Source: a virus. From it: 60,941 nucleotides of DNA. Numbering within the stretch: position 1 is the stretch's first letter; each line of letters opens with the position of its first letter. A model generated the notes under the pieces. The model saw only the letters and a list, made by a program, of their open reading frames with translations. It made no database searches and had not been told where the DNA came from. The stretch spans positions 1 through 60,941 of the IMG/VR virus record IMGVR_UViG_3300017759_000004. One strand, 5' to 3'. Made by a program: the position numbers and the translations under genes. This document shows, in pieces, positions 6,423 to 12,876 of the stretch.

Positions 6423-7676
6423 ATGCAGTTAAGACCCCATCAGCAAAGAGCATTTAACGCAATGCAAGAGACACCATATGGTCAGGTCATTATTCCTACA
6501 GGTGGTGGTAAAACTTATATTATGATCGCTGATGCTATGAAGCAATTTCAGTTACCAAGATCACAAACTATTGTAGTAGTCGCACCTCGTATATTACTAG
6601 CAAACCAGTTATGTGCAGAGTTCACAGAGTTTATCACAGAACAGAACTCAAAGTTTGGTCTTGATATTGCTCATGTTCACTCAGGAGAGACTCATCACTT
6701 CAGTACAACTAATCAGTTTGAGTTGAATGAATGGGTTAACAATAGCACAAAGAATATTATTATCTTTACAACATATCATTCACTACACAAAGTATGTAAT
6801 GCAGTTGATGTAGAAGTTGATACTATTTACTATGATGAAGCACATAATGGCACATCAAAGAATTTCTTTGAAGCGGTTGCTAGAATGTCATTTGGTGTAG
6901 CATATCGTAGGTTCGCATTTACAGCAACACCTAAGTTAGGTAGAGGTGCATCTAAAACTAGAGGTATGAACAATACTAAAGTATGGGGTAACACTCTATG
7001 TAATGTAAAAGCACAGGAACTTATTGATAGTGGTGCTATATTACCGCCTAAAGTTGTTCCTTTTACATGTAAGACAGAGAGAAACAAAGAGAATGCACAT
7101 GAGGTTGATGCACAGAACTTAATGGACATGTTAACATCATTCGGAGACAATGGACATAAAGTATTAGTTGCTAGTCCTAGCACTAGAGTTCTAAACAATA
7201 TGTTATCAAGAACATTCATACTTGATTGGTTATCTGATAATGGATATGATGTACTACATATTACATCAAAGTATGGTGCTATCATCAATGGAAAGAAGGT
7301 AGGTAGAGAAGAGTTCTTTGATACTCTTACTAAGTTTGGCAATGATAATAATCGTAAGGTTATTGTATTTCACTACAGTATATTATCTGAAGGTATCAAT
7401 GTCAATGGACTTACTCATACAATACTATTGAGAAATTTACCAACTATCGAAATGGCACAAACTATTGGTAGAGTTATCAGAGTTCACAAAGATGATAGAG
7501 ACGCTATCTCTAATGGTCAGTTGACTATTGGTAACTGGCAGTTCTATAAGAAATCAAGTGGACAGATCACAGTACCAACAGAGAACAAGTATGGAGATAA
7601 GATTGCTAGAAGACTAGAGTCTATTGTTGATTACATATTCAAGGAAGGATTACCCCCTATAGCATATGCATCATGA
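6423..7676 (+). CDS. Superfamily II DEAD/DEAH-type helicase
   Basis: This 417-aa protein carries a complete SF2 set: Walker A PTGGGKT (residues 25-31), DEAH (138-141), TATP (167-170) and motif VI QTIGRVIR (346-353). It begins MQLRPHQQRAFNAM, a Q-motif-like head seen in UvsW/RecG-like and type III restriction helicases. It probably unwinds or remodels branched DNA or RNA; T4 UvsW is the nearest well-known parallel, but this protein is shorter, so I give no symbol. I place the start at 6423 rather than an upstream TTG at 6381, because that TTG lies within the -10 region. It overlaps the nuclease gene by 4 bases (ATGA), so helicase, nuclease and methylase form one operon. Confidence 0.88.
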   Translation: MQLRPHQQRAFNAMQETPYGQVIIPTGGGKTYIMIADAMKQFQLPRSQTIVVVAPRILLANQLCAEFTEFITEQNSKFGLDIAHVHSGETHHFSTTNQFELNEWVNNSTKNIIIFTTYHSLHKVCNAVDVEVDTIYYDEAHNGTSKNFFEAVARMSFGVAYRRFAFTATPKLGRGASKTRGMNNTKVWGNTLCNVKAQELIDSGAILPPKVVPFTCKTERNKENAHEVDAQNLMDMLTSFGDNGHKVLVASPSTRVLNNMLSRTFILDWLSDNGYDVLHITSKYGAIINGKKVGREEFFDTLTKFGNDNNRKVIVFHYSILSEGINVNGLTHTILLRNLPTIEMAQTIGRVIRVHKDDRDAISNGQLTIGNWQFYKKSSGQITVPTENKYGDKIARRLESIVDYIFKEGLPPIAYAS

Positions 7677-8191
7677 CAGCAAAAAAAGGAACACATAGTT
7701 TTTCAAGTGGAAAACAAACTAAACATGAGAACAAACATATATCCCTAGTCCAAGAGATATATGATGAGTTTAAATGTCATGATGATAAGTGGGATAAAAG
7801 AAAAATGGTAACAGTTGCAGAGTTAATAGGAGAAGAAAATGTTAACTACGCTAGACACATGACAGGTAACTCTAATGAAATTTATAGTGATGGTGGAGTT
7901 ATATTTTATGATGGGAAAATCGTAGGATTATGTGAAGACAAATATCAACAAGATCATAGGAATGCATGTGAGAGAGCATGTAAGTATCAAGTGTATATGG
8001 ATTTAAAACCAAACCAGATATTTTTATCATGTGGTGGTGTGGGATTTGAGTTTGATACAAATAGACATGGTGGTGGTGCAACAGGCACATTATATGATAT
8101 AATGAAGTATCGAGGATATTCCATTGCTATGAATGAGACAGAACAAGAGTTCAAAACAAGATTAAGAAACTGGTTTAAAGGATTATTATGA
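7673..8191 (+). CDS. EcoRI-family restriction endonuclease, compact form
   Basis: This 172-aa protein has the EcoRI core in order: IYSDGGVIFY (residues 70-79; EcoRI IKPDGGIVEV), GLCEDKYQQD (85-94; EcoRI LVAEAKHQGK), RNACERACKY (96-105; EcoRI GNAIERSHKN) and PNQIFLSCGGVGF (113-125; EcoRI FPYVLFLEGSNF). This predicts a PD-(D/E)xK site of D73, E88 and K90, matching EcoRI D91, E111 and K113, with E100/R101 matching the E144/R145 recognition pair. It should cut double-stranded DNA at a short palindrome not knowable from here. It is far shorter than EcoRI (277 aa), with spacing between motifs trimmed. It overlaps the helicase and the methylase by 4 bases on each side. The alignment is by eye from memory of EcoRI. 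Confidence 0.7.
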   Translation: MTAKKGTHSFSSGKQTKHENKHISLVQEIYDEFKCHDDKWDKRKMVTVAELIGEENVNYARHMTGNSNEIYSDGGVIFYDGKIVGLCEDKYQQDHRNACERACKYQVYMDLKPNQIFLSCGGVGFEFDTNRHGGGATGTLYDIMKYRGYSIAMNETEQEFKTRLRNWFKGLL

Positions 8192-9051
8192 AACCCCTTT
8201 TCATGTGGGCAGGTGGTAAGAATAAGATGATGAAGCATTATCAACCTTACTTGCCTAGTTACGTCACTCACTATCATGAACCATTTTTCGGTGGTGGTGC
8301 TATGTTCATATATGTAATGAAAAGGTACAAACCGAAGTATGTATTGATTAATGATATTAACCCAGACATCATGAGAATATACAGAATGATAAGAGATAAT
8401 CATTCTCAGTTTATCAAACACATGGACGAATATCAAGAGAAGTATATACCACTCAGCAAGGAAGATAGAAAGAAATATTATTTCGAGGTCAGACATGGAC
8501 ACGCATTTGATTATAAAGGATGGAGTGAAGTTAAGGAAGCATCAACACTATACTTCTTAATGAAAACAGGTTTCAATGGCATATATCAGATCAATAAGAA
8601 TACTAATGGACGCTATGGTACACCTAGTGGACTTCTTAATCAAAAGGATACTGTTTACGATAAAGAGATTGTTAAGTGGTGGAGTGAAGCATTGCAAGGT
8701 GCAGAGATAACAAGTAAAGACTGGAAAGAAGTTAAAGCACCCCCATCTAAGGTGTATGCATTCCATTTTTTCGACCCCCCTTATAGGACATCTTATGCTG
8801 ATTATGGCAATGCTTTTAATGATAATGATTTAATAGAGTTGATAAAGTATGCTGATACATGTTCACAGGTATTTCTTGCTAACAGAGCAGACGATGATTT
8901 CTTTGAAAAGCAAAACCATAAACTAAACGTAGCACATTTTGACATAACATACACAGCAGGGAGAAGAAAACAAATAGATGATAAGTTTGAAGCAAAGAAG
9001 GCAAGAGAGATTCTACTATACAATGTCAAGGAAGGTGTGACAGTTGTATAA
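8188..9051 (+). CDS. Dam-like (D12-class) DNA N6-adenine methyltransferase
   Basis: This 287-aa protein has the D12-class order: a motif X-like head FMWAGGKNKMM (residues 5-15), motif I HEPFFGGGAMF (30-40) for S-adenosylmethionine binding, and motif IV DPPY (196-199) for catalysis, plus LKTGFNG-like and GRYGTP segments typical of Dam proteins. It methylates adenine N6 in a short DNA site; GATC is the usual target of T4-type Dam, but the site here is not shown. Its start overlaps the EcoRI-like nuclease by 4 bases, so it may protect against that enzyme. Its stop codon lies inside the next operator. Confidence 0.88.
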   Translation: MKPLFMWAGGKNKMMKHYQPYLPSYVTHYHEPFFGGGAMFIYVMKRYKPKYVLINDINPDIMRIYRMIRDNHSQFIKHMDEYQEKYIPLSKEDRKKYYFEVRHGHAFDYKGWSEVKEASTLYFLMKTGFNGIYQINKNTNGRYGTPSGLLNQKDTVYDKEIVKWWSEALQGAEITSKDWKEVKAPPSKVYAFHFFDPPYRTSYADYGNAFNDNDLIELIKYADTCSQVFLANRADDDFFEKQNHKLNVAHFDITYTAGRRKQIDDKFEAKKAREILLYNVKEGVTVV

Positions 9052-9095
9052 GTGGCACAAGAGTGGTTGCATTGGGTTGCAATATGGTTTATATT
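9036..9095 (+). promoter_or_regulatory. Operator-type promoter (copy 2), drives RNA candidate
   Basis: Palindrome 9036-9059: half-sites TGTGACA and TGGCACA around GTTGTATAAG. The -10-like TATATT is at 9090-9095, 30 bases downstream. The left half encodes the last residues of the methyltransferase and the stop lies in the spacer. Initiation is predicted at about 9101-9103, exactly where the 11-bp closing stem of the RNA candidate begins. Confidence 0.6.
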
Positions 9096-9100
9096 AATAA

Positions 9101-9194
9101 TGTCGAAACAAACCAACGTAAAACTTTCAAGGTAACGGATACCCAGAGGAATACGTTTTTAAATCGAACTTAAGTAGTTGAGTTTTGTTTCGAC
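9101..9194 (+). ncRNA. Candidate structured RNA (three-way junction)
   Basis: A perfect 11-bp stem, GTCGAAACAAA (9102-9112) with TTTGTTTCGAC (9184-9194), encloses 71 bases that fold by eye into two arms. Arm 1: 9120-9128 pairs with 9148-9151 and 9155-9159 (one G-U pair, a 3-base bulge), capped by GGTA/TACC (9131-9134 / 9140-9143). Arm 2: AACT/AGTT (9167-9170 / 9176-9179) extended by TC/GA. No protein frame fits. The predicted start of transcription coincides with the 5' end of the stem. It may be a free RNA or the structured leader of the gene at 9369, since no T-run terminator follows. It does not look like a tRNA. Confidence 0.45.
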
Positions 9195-9282
9195 CCATCA
9201 CTGGGCATTGCCACACTCTACCGAACATTGCGTTGGAGCATCTAGTTCAACCGAGAACATGTAAGACCCATCCCTAGGCATT
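9192..9282 (+). repeat. Direct repeat in gene-free stretch 9195-9368
   Basis: The 17-base string GACCCATCMCTRGGCAT, followed by T, occurs at 9192 and again at 9265 with two differences, 73 bases apart. The first copy can form a CCCA/TGGG hairpin. A 7-bp inverted pair TGCCACA (9209-9215) / TGTGGCA (9319-9325) spans the second copy. The rest of 9195-9368 shows no convincing gene; it may be leader RNA of the gene at 9369. Confidence 0.45.
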
Positions 9283-9368
9283 AAGCATACGAACTTTAAA
9301 ACACCAACTTTAATTAGATGTGGCAGTTGCAATCTTATGTAAGTCCTAATCCTTTTATTATTTGAAAC

Positions 9369-9554
9369 ATGGTAAACTACAAACAACTTATTGAACTTGA
9401 TGGATACATCAATATCTGGGAAGTAATACCAGAGGATGAGCATTCACATATTTCTAACAAGATATGGGAAGCACTTGATCGGGCGGGTATAACCTTATCA
9501 CAGGATGCAGAGTTATCAGTCAGAGTATATGACAGTATAGAAAGTGGCACATAG
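9369..9554 (+). CDS. Small acidic protein (61 aa)
   Basis: Begins MVNYKQLIELDGYINIWEVI and ends YDSIESGT; acidic and probably helical. It is the first gene after the 317-base gene-free stretch that holds the RNA candidate, so its translation could be governed by that leader. No ribosome-binding site is obvious. The stop lies directly after the next operator. No family is recognised. Confidence 0.6.
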   Translation: MVNYKQLIELDGYINIWEVIPEDEHSHISNKIWEALDRAGITLSQDAELSVRVYDSIESGT

Positions 9555-9586
9555 TTGCCCCATCTACCTATCATATTCATTATAAT
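9528..9586 (+). promoter_or_regulatory. Operator-type early promoter (copy 3)
   Basis: Palindrome 9528-9551: TATGACA and TGGCACA around GTATAGAAAG. The -10 TATAAT is at 9581-9586, 29 bases downstream. CCCCAT occupies the -35 position in place of a TTGACA box. It overlaps the end of the 61-aa gene and precedes the gene at 9609. Confidence 0.7.
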
Positions 9587-9608
9587 AAGAATACAGCAAA
9601 ACATTATT

Positions 9609-9923
9609 ATGTACGACACATCAAAACGTATCGATGCTACTCTACTTGAAGGTTCACATGACATCAAGTTATCTCGCAGAGAGTTAGGTATCCTACTCAG
9701 ACATATGTCTATCATGTTCGCAAGTATAGACGAACCAAACAGAAACACATGGTACGAAGACGATTTTGGTAAGGATGCAATAGTATCTTTATATCGCAAA
9801 GCACTTGCTACTTATGAAGCAAACTATGATGATAAATCTGATCTAGAGAGAAAAGATTATGCCACTCAACCATTCTACTGGAATCATCAAAAACATCACA
9901 AAACAGCATTTCCTTTATTCTAA
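9609..9923 (+). CDS. Small unknown protein (104 aa)
   Basis: The likely start is ATG 9609, in the ACATTATTATG leader shared by many of these units; a longer frame reading back to 9555 runs through the promoter and is not credible. The product begins MYDTSKRIDATLLEGSHDIK and is mixed charged, ending with an aromatic/His-rich tail (FYWNHQKHHKTAFPLF). It overlaps the next ATG by one base. No family is recognised. Confidence 0.65.
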   Translation: MYDTSKRIDATLLEGSHDIKLSRRELGILLRHMSIMFASIDEPNRNTWYEDDFGKDAIVSLYRKALATYEANYDDKSDLERKDYATQPFYWNHQKHHKTAFPLF

Positions 9924-10105
9924 TGAAACATAACATAGGTTTAACATACGAACAACTATCTGACATCATTTACTATCTTGATTGGAAGTTAATGGAGATC
10001 AGGGAAGCAGGATGTGATTTAGAATATCCTGATGTAGTCGATACTCTTAAACAACTAGAGGACTACAAACATCAACTAGCAGTATCTCATCAACTATACA
10101 GATAA
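9923..10105 (+). CDS. Small helical protein (60 aa)
   Basis: Begins MKHNIGLTYEQLSDIIYYLD and looks like two or three amphipathic helices. It shares one base with the preceding stop (TAATG) and is directly followed by the next ATG, so it sits in a three- to four-gene unit from the promoter at 9528. No family is recognised. Confidence 0.65.
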   Translation: MKHNIGLTYEQLSDIIYYLDWKLMEIREAGCDLEYPDVVDTLKQLEDYKHQLAVSHQLYR

Positions 10106-10315
10106 ATGAACTATCAAGTAACAGAGATTGAACTCTACTTATGTGAAGTTGGAGACGGAGACCCCGATTTACAGTTTACACCCGAAGAGGAGTATGTCAT
10201 GCACCAAAGGTGTCTAGGTAGATGGACAGCATATAATGAAGATGACCTAAGAAATCGAATATTTGATTTTATCGGTTATCATGCTGAACATTTAAAATAC
10301 GAGGTAAGACCATAA
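10106..10315 (+). CDS. Small acidic protein (69 aa)
   Basis: Begins MNYQVTEIELYLCEVGDGDP, with an acidic first half and a helical second half. It abuts the previous stop and overlaps the next ATG by one base. No family is recognised. Confidence 0.65.
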   Translation: MNYQVTEIELYLCEVGDGDPDLQFTPEEEYVMHQRCLGRWTAYNEDDLRNRIFDFIGYHAEHLKYEVRP

Positions 10316-10431
10316 TGGAAGATGAATACTTTGACCCTGATCTAGGTTTAACATACACAGACAACTTTGATGAGTATGATGTGCCAGTTGAAGAAGTGTC
10401 ACATGACCAGTTGCAAGATCAGGAATCATAA
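10315..10431 (+). CDS. Very acidic small protein (38 aa) containing an operator
   Basis: The ATG overlaps the previous stop (TAATG). The product begins MEDEYFDPDLGLTYTDNFDE and is strongly acidic. Its codons for VPVEEVSH are the operator palindrome of the next promoter (10380-10403), so this gene's 3' half doubles as regulatory DNA. No family is recognised. Confidence 0.6.
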   Translation: MEDEYFDPDLGLTYTDNFDEYDVPVEEVSHDQLQDQES

Positions 10432-10440
10432 TACTATAAT
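10380..10440 (+). promoter_or_regulatory. Operator-type early promoter (copy 4)
   Basis: Palindrome 10380-10403: TGTGCCA and TGTCACA around GTTGAAGAAG, wholly inside a coding sequence. The -10 TATAAT is at 10435-10440, 31 bases downstream. The following leader ACAAACATCATTATG begins the gene at 10464. The left half and spacer are identical to those of the copy at 16405. Confidence 0.75.
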
Positions 10441-10463
10441 AAGAACATACAACAAACATCATT

Positions 10464-10670
10464 ATGGATTTACAACTCGAAAGAGAATATGCAATCGACA
10501 ATATGGGCGATAGCATAGGTCAAGCAATCGAAAAAGCAACAGACCAAAAAAGATTAGATGATGCAATGTCATTATATCAAGAGTGGTGTGTTTTAGATAA
10601 CATTGCTGAACAAGATGACTACCAGTTCATGTTCATGAGAAACTTTACTTTACCAGAGGGGTTAAACTAA
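10464..10670 (+). CDS. Small acidic protein (68 aa)
   Basis: Begins MDLQLEREYAIDNMGDSIGQ, predicted mostly helical and acidic, ending FTLPEGLN. It is the first gene after promoter copy 4, with an A-rich leader and no classical ribosome-binding site. It overlaps the next ATG by one base. No family is recognised. Confidence 0.65.
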   Translation: MDLQLEREYAIDNMGDSIGQAIEKATDQKRLDDAMSLYQEWCVLDNIAEQDDYQFMFMRNFTLPEGLN

Positions 10671-10906
10671 TGGATGTAGCATTCGCAGACTGGTTAACAC
10701 ATTGCCCAGACAAACTAAAATTTGCTCTAGAGTATGTTGATCTCAGGGCAGATATTGCTAACGTGATCGAAACTTATGAATATGAGTTCGCTTCAATCGA
10801 AGTAGAAAAGGAAGTAACTGAAGCAGTACTCAACAAACTAATCAATCAAGATTGGTCAGAACAGAATGAATACATATCAGATCTAATCGATCAGGAGATA
10901 GCATAA
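10670..10906 (+). CDS. Small acidic helical protein (78 aa)
   Basis: Begins MDVAFADWLTHCPDKLKFAL and continues as acidic helices to SDLIDQEIA. It shares one base with both neighbours (TAATG). The opening DWLTHCP resembles EWLNTCP in the gene at 12606, which hints at related small proteins. No function is known. Confidence 0.65.
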   Translation: MDVAFADWLTHCPDKLKFALEYVDLRADIANVIETYEYEFASIEVEKEVTEAVLNKLINQDWSEQNEYISDLIDQEIA

Positions 10907-11052
10907 TGTTAGAACTAACACCCGAACAACTTAGATACATGTTAAAATGTTTAGACTTTCATTATAGTGAGAACTATGATAGAAAAGAGGAGTTGATAAT
11001 GATTAACTCTAGCATTGCTAAACTTATCCAACATGAACTAAGTGACAGTTAA
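10906..11052 (+). CDS. Small helical protein (48 aa)
   Basis: Begins MLELTPEQLRYMLKCLDFHY and ends QHELSDS. It is last in the unit from promoter copy 4. The final codons and the stop lie in the next operator (GTGACAGTTAA), a pattern repeated at 12055. No family is recognised. Confidence 0.6.
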   Translation: MLELTPEQLRYMLKCLDFHYSENYDRKEELIMINSSIAKLIQHELSDS

Positions 11053-11102
11053 CAAACTGGCACATTGTTCCCCCATTCCACTCTATTATGATCTATTATA
11101 AT
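11041..11102 (+). promoter_or_regulatory. Operator-type early promoter (copy 5)
   Basis: Palindrome 11041-11064: AGTGACA and TGGCACA around GTTAACAAAC. The extended dyad ACAGTT-N4-AACTG is clear. The -10 TATAAT is at 11097-11102, 32 bases downstream, the longest spacing seen. The leader AAACAAACATCATTATG precedes the gene at 11126. Confidence 0.75.
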
Positions 11103-11125
11103 AGTATAAACAAACAAACATCATT

Positions 11126-11308
11126 ATGACCAGAGAAGAGTACGACCTAATCTATTCAGCATTCAGATCATATAGAGTCTATATGACAGATGCAGACGAA
11201 GTATTATCTGAGAAAATCTTAGATGATCTATTTTATCCAGAGTTCGATAAACTAACACCTGTTGAGTTAGTTCCATCAATCTCAGTAAAACTACCAGAGG
11301 TAAACTAA
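11126..11308 (+). CDS. Small acidic protein (60 aa)
   Basis: Begins MTREEYDLIYSAFRSYRVYM and is acidic with a proline-containing tail (SVKLPEVN). It is the first gene after promoter copy 5. The next ATG is one base after its stop. No family is recognised. Confidence 0.65.
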   Translation: MTREEYDLIYSAFRSYRVYMTDADEVLSEKILDDLFYPEFDKLTPVELVPSISVKLPEVN

Positions 11309-11309
11309 A

Positions 11310-11525
11310 ATGTGTAACAACGATCTTAAACAATGGAAAGTAGGAACAGAGGGAGAGACATGGGATTATGGTTACGTCCAGAATCCTAAACAGTTTATTG
11401 AAGAGGTTTTTGAAATCGCTTTCGGGGATGATGCCATCAATCGTAACTATTCTATGGGCGAAGTTTTAGATAGACTTATGGAATTTAGTGACGATGCACT
11501 ACGTTACAATGGAGAGTTAGATTAA
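11310..11525 (+). CDS. Small acidic protein (71 aa)
   Basis: Begins MCNNDLKQWKVGTEGETWDY, with an acidic helical C-terminal half. It overlaps the next ATG by one base (TAATG). No family is recognised. Confidence 0.65.
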   Translation: MCNNDLKQWKVGTEGETWDYGYVQNPKQFIEEVFEIAFGDDAINRNYSMGEVLDRLMEFSDDALRYNGELD

Positions 11526-11701
11526 TGATAAATGTACAGATTACATTCGATGAAGCATATCAGTTTATTAAACTGTATGACATACTCAGGGATATGGATA
11601 TGCCTTTAACACCAAAACAAATGAGTGTATTTGAAAAGATACAAACAGGAGACTACCTAGTCAAAACTCATCCTAGTTCACAACATTATCAAGGAGCGTA
11701 A
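11525..11701 (+). CDS. Small unknown protein (58 aa)
   Basis: The ATG overlaps the previous stop. The product begins MINVQITFDEAYQFIKLYDI and is probably mostly helical, with a possible helix pair separated by PLTP. It ends SSQHYQGA, and its last codons supply the ribosome-binding site (AAGGAG, 11690-11695) of the next gene. No family is recognised. Confidence 0.65.
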   Translation: MINVQITFDEAYQFIKLYDILRDMDMPLTPKQMSVFEKIQTGDYLVKTHPSSQHYQGA

Positions 11702-11702
11702 A

Positions 11703-11894
11703 ATGCAAGTAGTTATTACACCAAAAAACTTATTCTCACTTGAAACTTGTGTGGACTGTAGTAAAAACTGTAGTATCGGGTCAGGTCGATTTGTGAATAG
11801 GTATGCATATTATGGAGACGAAGTAGAGGGATGGCGGTGTGGTCATTGTGCTGAAGAACTTGATGCATTTATAGAGGAGAACATACAATGTTAA
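11703..11894 (+). CDS. Small zinc-ribbon-like protein (63 aa)
   Basis: Two cysteine pairs, CVDC (residues 16-19) with a further C23, and CGHC (46-49), sit in a 63-aa protein beginning MQVVITPKNLFSLE. Two CxxC knuckles about 26 residues apart would suit a single zinc ribbon, which could bind nucleic acid or a host protein such as RNA polymerase. It overlaps the next gene by 7 bases. A good ribosome-binding site (AAGGAG) lies 7 bases before the ATG, unlike the first genes of these units. Confidence 0.65.
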   Translation: MQVVITPKNLFSLETCVDCSKNCSIGSGRFVNRYAYYGDEVEGWRCGHCAEELDAFIEENIQC

Positions 11895-12055
11895 CTGATA
11901 ATGAACTTATCTCAATAGTTCGCACTCTAGACAAATATTGTGAGCAACCAAATATTGCTGACGATATTGAAGAAGAGTTGATGAGAATATCTTTTAAGAT
12001 AGAGGATATCTTAATCAATCGAGGTGTGGAAGTCAATAGCATATGTGACAGTTAA
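11888..12055 (+). CDS. Small acidic helical protein (55 aa)
   Basis: The ATG overlaps the end of the zinc-ribbon gene. The product begins MLTDNELISIVRTLDKYCEQ and is helical and acidic, ending NSICDS. The final three codons and the stop are in operator copy 6. No family is recognised. Confidence 0.6.
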   Translation: MLTDNELISIVRTLDKYCEQPNIADDIEEELMRISFKIEDILINRGVEVNSICDS

Positions 12056-12102
12056 TTATGTGTCACACACTTCCACGCATCGGGTATAAAATCCCTTATA
12101 AT
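12044..12102 (+). promoter_or_regulatory. Operator-type early promoter (copy 6)
   Basis: Palindrome 12044-12067: TGTGACA and TGTCACA around GTTAATTATG, with perfectly complementary half-sites. The -10 TATAAT is at 12097-12102, 29 bases downstream. The leader ACAACAAACATTATTATG precedes the gene at 12128. Confidence 0.8.
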
Positions 12103-12127
12103 AAGGATAACGACAACAAACATTATT

Positions 12128-12412
12128 ATGAGACCAACAGACCTAGTAACAGCAAAAAGACAAATCGATGATTTCGTTGATTATGTTGATTCATTCTATG
12201 GTCAGAATGACCCTTTATACCCTTTAGTTTATCAAGGTCAACCATTAACAAAGACTGATATTCTAACAGCAACAGTTATCTACCTCGACCAGTGCAACAA
12301 CGATGATTTCGAGTTTTGTACATGGGGTGATGGTGATTCACTTGACAGAGAGAGAGTAAGAGACATTCTACTAGACAAACTAAACTATGATCACAAAGAC
12401 GGTACATGGTAA
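12128..12412 (+). CDS. Small acidic protein (94 aa)
   Basis: Begins MRPTDLVTAKRQIDDFVDYV and continues as an acidic helical protein with FCTWGDGDSLDRERVRDILL near the end. It is the first gene after promoter copy 6. Its stop overlaps the next ATG (TAATG at 12410-12414). No family is recognised. Confidence 0.65.
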   Translation: MRPTDLVTAKRQIDDFVDYVDSFYGQNDPLYPLVYQGQPLTKTDILTATVIYLDQCNNDDFEFCTWGDGDSLDRERVRDILLDKLNYDHKDGTW

Positions 12413-12609
12413 TGCTATTAGTTACTCACATAGACGTTTATGAAAAACTGGATGACGATATCCAGTTTAAGATAGACAATGGTCTCGGATGTTGGACATC
12501 AAAAGATCATGAACTATGGGATGATGTACAAAACTACATTCAACCCTATACTCTCAAAAATGTAGAGTATGAAAAAAACAGACCACACGCTCTAACGTCA
12601 TTCCTATGA
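12412..12609 (+). CDS. Small unknown protein (65 aa)
   Basis: I start at ATG 12412, which overlaps the previous stop as elsewhere, rather than the in-frame ATG 12406. The product begins MLLVTHIDVYEKLDDDIQFK and is acidic then basic, ending HALTSFL. It overlaps the next gene by 4 bases (ATGA). No family is recognised. Confidence 0.6.
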   Translation: MLLVTHIDVYEKLDDDIQFKIDNGLGCWTSKDHELWDDVQNYIQPYTLKNVEYEKNRPHALTSFL

Positions 12610-12788
12610 AAAGATCAACTTTTACAATATTCAATGAGTGGTTAAACACTTGCCCCTATGGGGATTATACAACTGGCGGTATGGACTACAACCCAAAAAC
12701 TAAAATGTGGGAAGTATCGTTTAAAGTACCGAATGTTTCAAAAGCACTCAAAGATTCTTATACACCATTTGAATATCAAAATCAATAG
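12606..12788 (+). CDS. Small unknown protein (60 aa)
   Basis: Begins MKRSTFTIFNEWLNTCPYGD and looks like a small alpha/beta protein. The EWLNTCP head echoes DWLTHCP in the gene at 10670. It ends 4 bases before operator copy 7. No function is known. Confidence 0.65.
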   Translation: MKRSTFTIFNEWLNTCPYGDYTTGGMDYNPKTKMWEVSFKVPNVSKALKDSYTPFEYQNQ

Positions 12789-12792
12789 GCAT

Positions 12793-12851
12793 TGTGCCAG
12801 TTATTAAAGTGTCACATAGTTACCCCATCTGGGGATACAACCCACTATAAT
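12793..12851 (+). promoter_or_regulatory. Operator-type early promoter (copy 7)
   Basis: Palindrome 12793-12816: TGTGCCA and TGTCACA around GTTATTAAAG. The -10 TATAAT is at 12846-12851, 29 bases downstream. The -35 zone is filled by a second small palindrome, CCCCATCTGGGG. The leader AAGCAACAAACATTATTATG precedes the gene at 12877. Confidence 0.8.
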
Positions 12852-12876
12852 AATAGTATAAGCAACAAACATTATT

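Noticed and set aside
7673-9051. Avoidance of GATC or GAATTC as evidence for the nuclease target
   Set aside because: GATC occurs many times and GAATTC occurs (for example near 3485 and 13942), so no target can be inferred by eye.
489-9116. Minus-strand open frames of 60-170 codons (for example 6830-7342 and 7987-8502)
   Set aside because: Each lies opposite a well-supported + strand gene, has no ribosome-binding site, and reads as low-complexity or Cys/His/Leu-rich shadow sequence. All supported genes run on the + strand.
9102-9194. Hammerhead ribozyme, because of a GAAAC string and a three-way junction
   Set aside because: The obligatory CUGAUGA core is absent within the element and just upstream.
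9060-9368. tRNA gene in the gene-free stretch
   Set aside because: No T-arm (TTCRANNC with flanking stems), no 7-bp acceptor of tRNA shape and no D-arm pattern were found on either strand.
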